Shown here in pieces: positions 5,535 through 6,053 of a DNA stretch of 6,053 nt. Below the pieces are notes generated by a model, which was not told the DNA's origin, did no database searches, and saw nothing but the letters and a program-made list of their open reading frames with translations. The stretch's first letter is position 1, and each line of letters opens with the position of its first letter. Source of the stretch: Pseudofrankia asymbiotica (GTDB taxonomy: Bacteria > Actinomycetota > Actinomycetes > Frankiales > Frankiaceae); assembly GCF_001983105.1 (NCBI RefSeq), contig NZ_MOMC01000107.1, forward strand, positions 3,871-9,923, in the 5' to 3' direction. The position numbers and the translations under genes are program-made.

Positions 5535-6053
5535 TCAGTCGTCGAGGGGATCGGTCTCCGTGGCGGCGGCGACCGCGCCCGCGGACCGCGGACCGCCGTC
5601 GGCCGGGCTGTGGTTCAGGCGGATCATGTCGACGACCTCGGTGACGGGGCCGACGACGAGCAGTTCGTCGCCGGGGCGCAGCCGGGTGTGCCGGCCGGGG
5701 CGGAAGTTCGGGCGGGCACGGTCGCCCGCCTGACCGTTGGAGCTCGGCTCGGCGAGGCTCGGCTCGGCGGAGAGCGGGCCGGCGGAGAGCGGGCCGGCCG
5801 TTCCGCCGGGGCTGTCGGCGGCGGCGAGGTCGGGCGGTGGGGCGGTGACGGCGAGGACCCGTGCGCCGGTGGCGAGCTCGGCGAGCGTCGGGCCGGCCAG
5901 GGCGGCGCCGGCGCGGACGACCATCCGAGCGACCAGGAACGGAGTCCGCTCGACGTAGAAGGTGCTGATGACGTCGTAGCCGAGCGTCGCGCCGATGAAG
6001 TACGGGGACGCGAGCGCCGCCGCGCTGCGCACGGTGTGGATGTTGAACCGGCG
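5535..6053 (-). CDS. TrkA/RCK-type NAD-binding protein, C-terminal part (5' truncated by window)
   Basis: The frame is open to the window edge, leaving 172 residues and a TGA at 5537-5535. The visible start (FNIHTVRSAAALASPYFIGATLG) matches the end of a Rossmann TrkA-N domain as found in RCK-type regulators of potassium channels and transporters. It is followed by a TrkA-C/RCK-C-like domain (residues about 34-142), with VRAGAALAGPTLAEL and then LRPGDELLVVGPVTEV. Such domains gate K+ flux in response to nucleotide binding; that role here is inferred. A Pro/Ser/Ala-rich insert (residues about 77-115) splits the TrkA-C fold. The tail (146-172) is low complexity and acidic at the end. The GTG at 6032 is internal, because in-frame family-like sequence (RRFNIHT) continues upstream of it. 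The gene reads toward the EssC-like gene, 253 bp before its start. Confidence 0.75.
   Translation of the reverse strand, partial: RRFNIHTVRSAAALASPYFIGATLGYDVISTFYVERTPFLVARMVVRAGAALAGPTLAELATGARVLAVTAPPPDLAAADSPGGTAGPLSAGPLSAEPSLAEPSSNGQAGDRARPNFRPGRHTRLRPGDELLVVGPVTEVVDMIRLNHSPADGGPRSAGAVAAATETDPLDD
5766..5795 (-). repeat. Two tandem 15-bp units in the RCK-type gene
   Basis: GGCGGAGAGCGGGCC occurs twice back to back (5766-5780 and 5781-5795) and encodes a repeated GPLSA pentapeptide on the minus strand. Related GGCTCGGC units follow at about 5747-5769 (AEPSLAEPS). The array lies in the low-complexity insert of the TrkA-C-like domain. Confidence 0.75.

Noticed and set aside
5535..6032. Complete 165-aa gene starting at GTG 6032
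   Set aside because: The frame stays open to the window edge and the upstream residues RRFNIHT continue the TrkA-N-like sequence, so the GTG is internal and the gene is truncated by the window.

Overview
This is a very GC-rich window whose codon use (third positions almost all G or C) and gene content point to an actinobacterium. The large, repeat-bearing FHA-FtsK/SpoIIIE protein would suit a Frankia-like actinomycete, but that is inference and the sequence does not fix the genus. All supportable genes lie on the minus strand.

Layout from right to left, which is the direction of transcription. Positions 6053-5535 hold the 3' part of a TrkA/RCK-type NAD-binding regulatory protein, whose 5' end is beyond the window edge. 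A gene-poor spacer (5534-5282) follows. It holds weak promoter-like sequence and a small 27-codon ORF whose TGA overlaps the GTG start of the next gene as GTGA. Positions 5281-380 encode one giant protein of about 1633 aa with EssC/EccC-like architecture: a small N-terminal domain, an FHA domain, two membrane helices, a degenerate domain, then three FtsK/SpoIIIE-type ATPase domains. Only the first ATPase domain has a canonical Walker A lysine and a DE Walker B. Three low-complexity inserts interrupt its ATPase half: two Gly-rich loops, each just before a Walker B strand, and a Pro/Asp/Gly hexapeptide array encoded by an 18-bp tandem repeat.

Positions 1-379 contain no gene I can support. This stretch is clearly less GC-rich than the genes. 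It holds two copies, exactly 259 bp apart, of a 42-bp hairpin element with compensatory base differences and a shared right flank. The second copy is a perfect 24-bp inverted repeat 42 bp past the stop codon of the giant gene. It could act as a terminator, and the pair could be a REP-like or IS200/IS605-type non-autonomous element.

How the genes work together: the giant protein is probably the membrane-anchored motor ATPase of a type VII (ESX/Ess/WXG100) secretion system or a related translocase. No WXG100 substrate, EccB/D/E or mycosin gene is visible here, so it may be an orphan or its partners may lie outside the window. The RCK-type gene upstream has no evident functional link to secretion.
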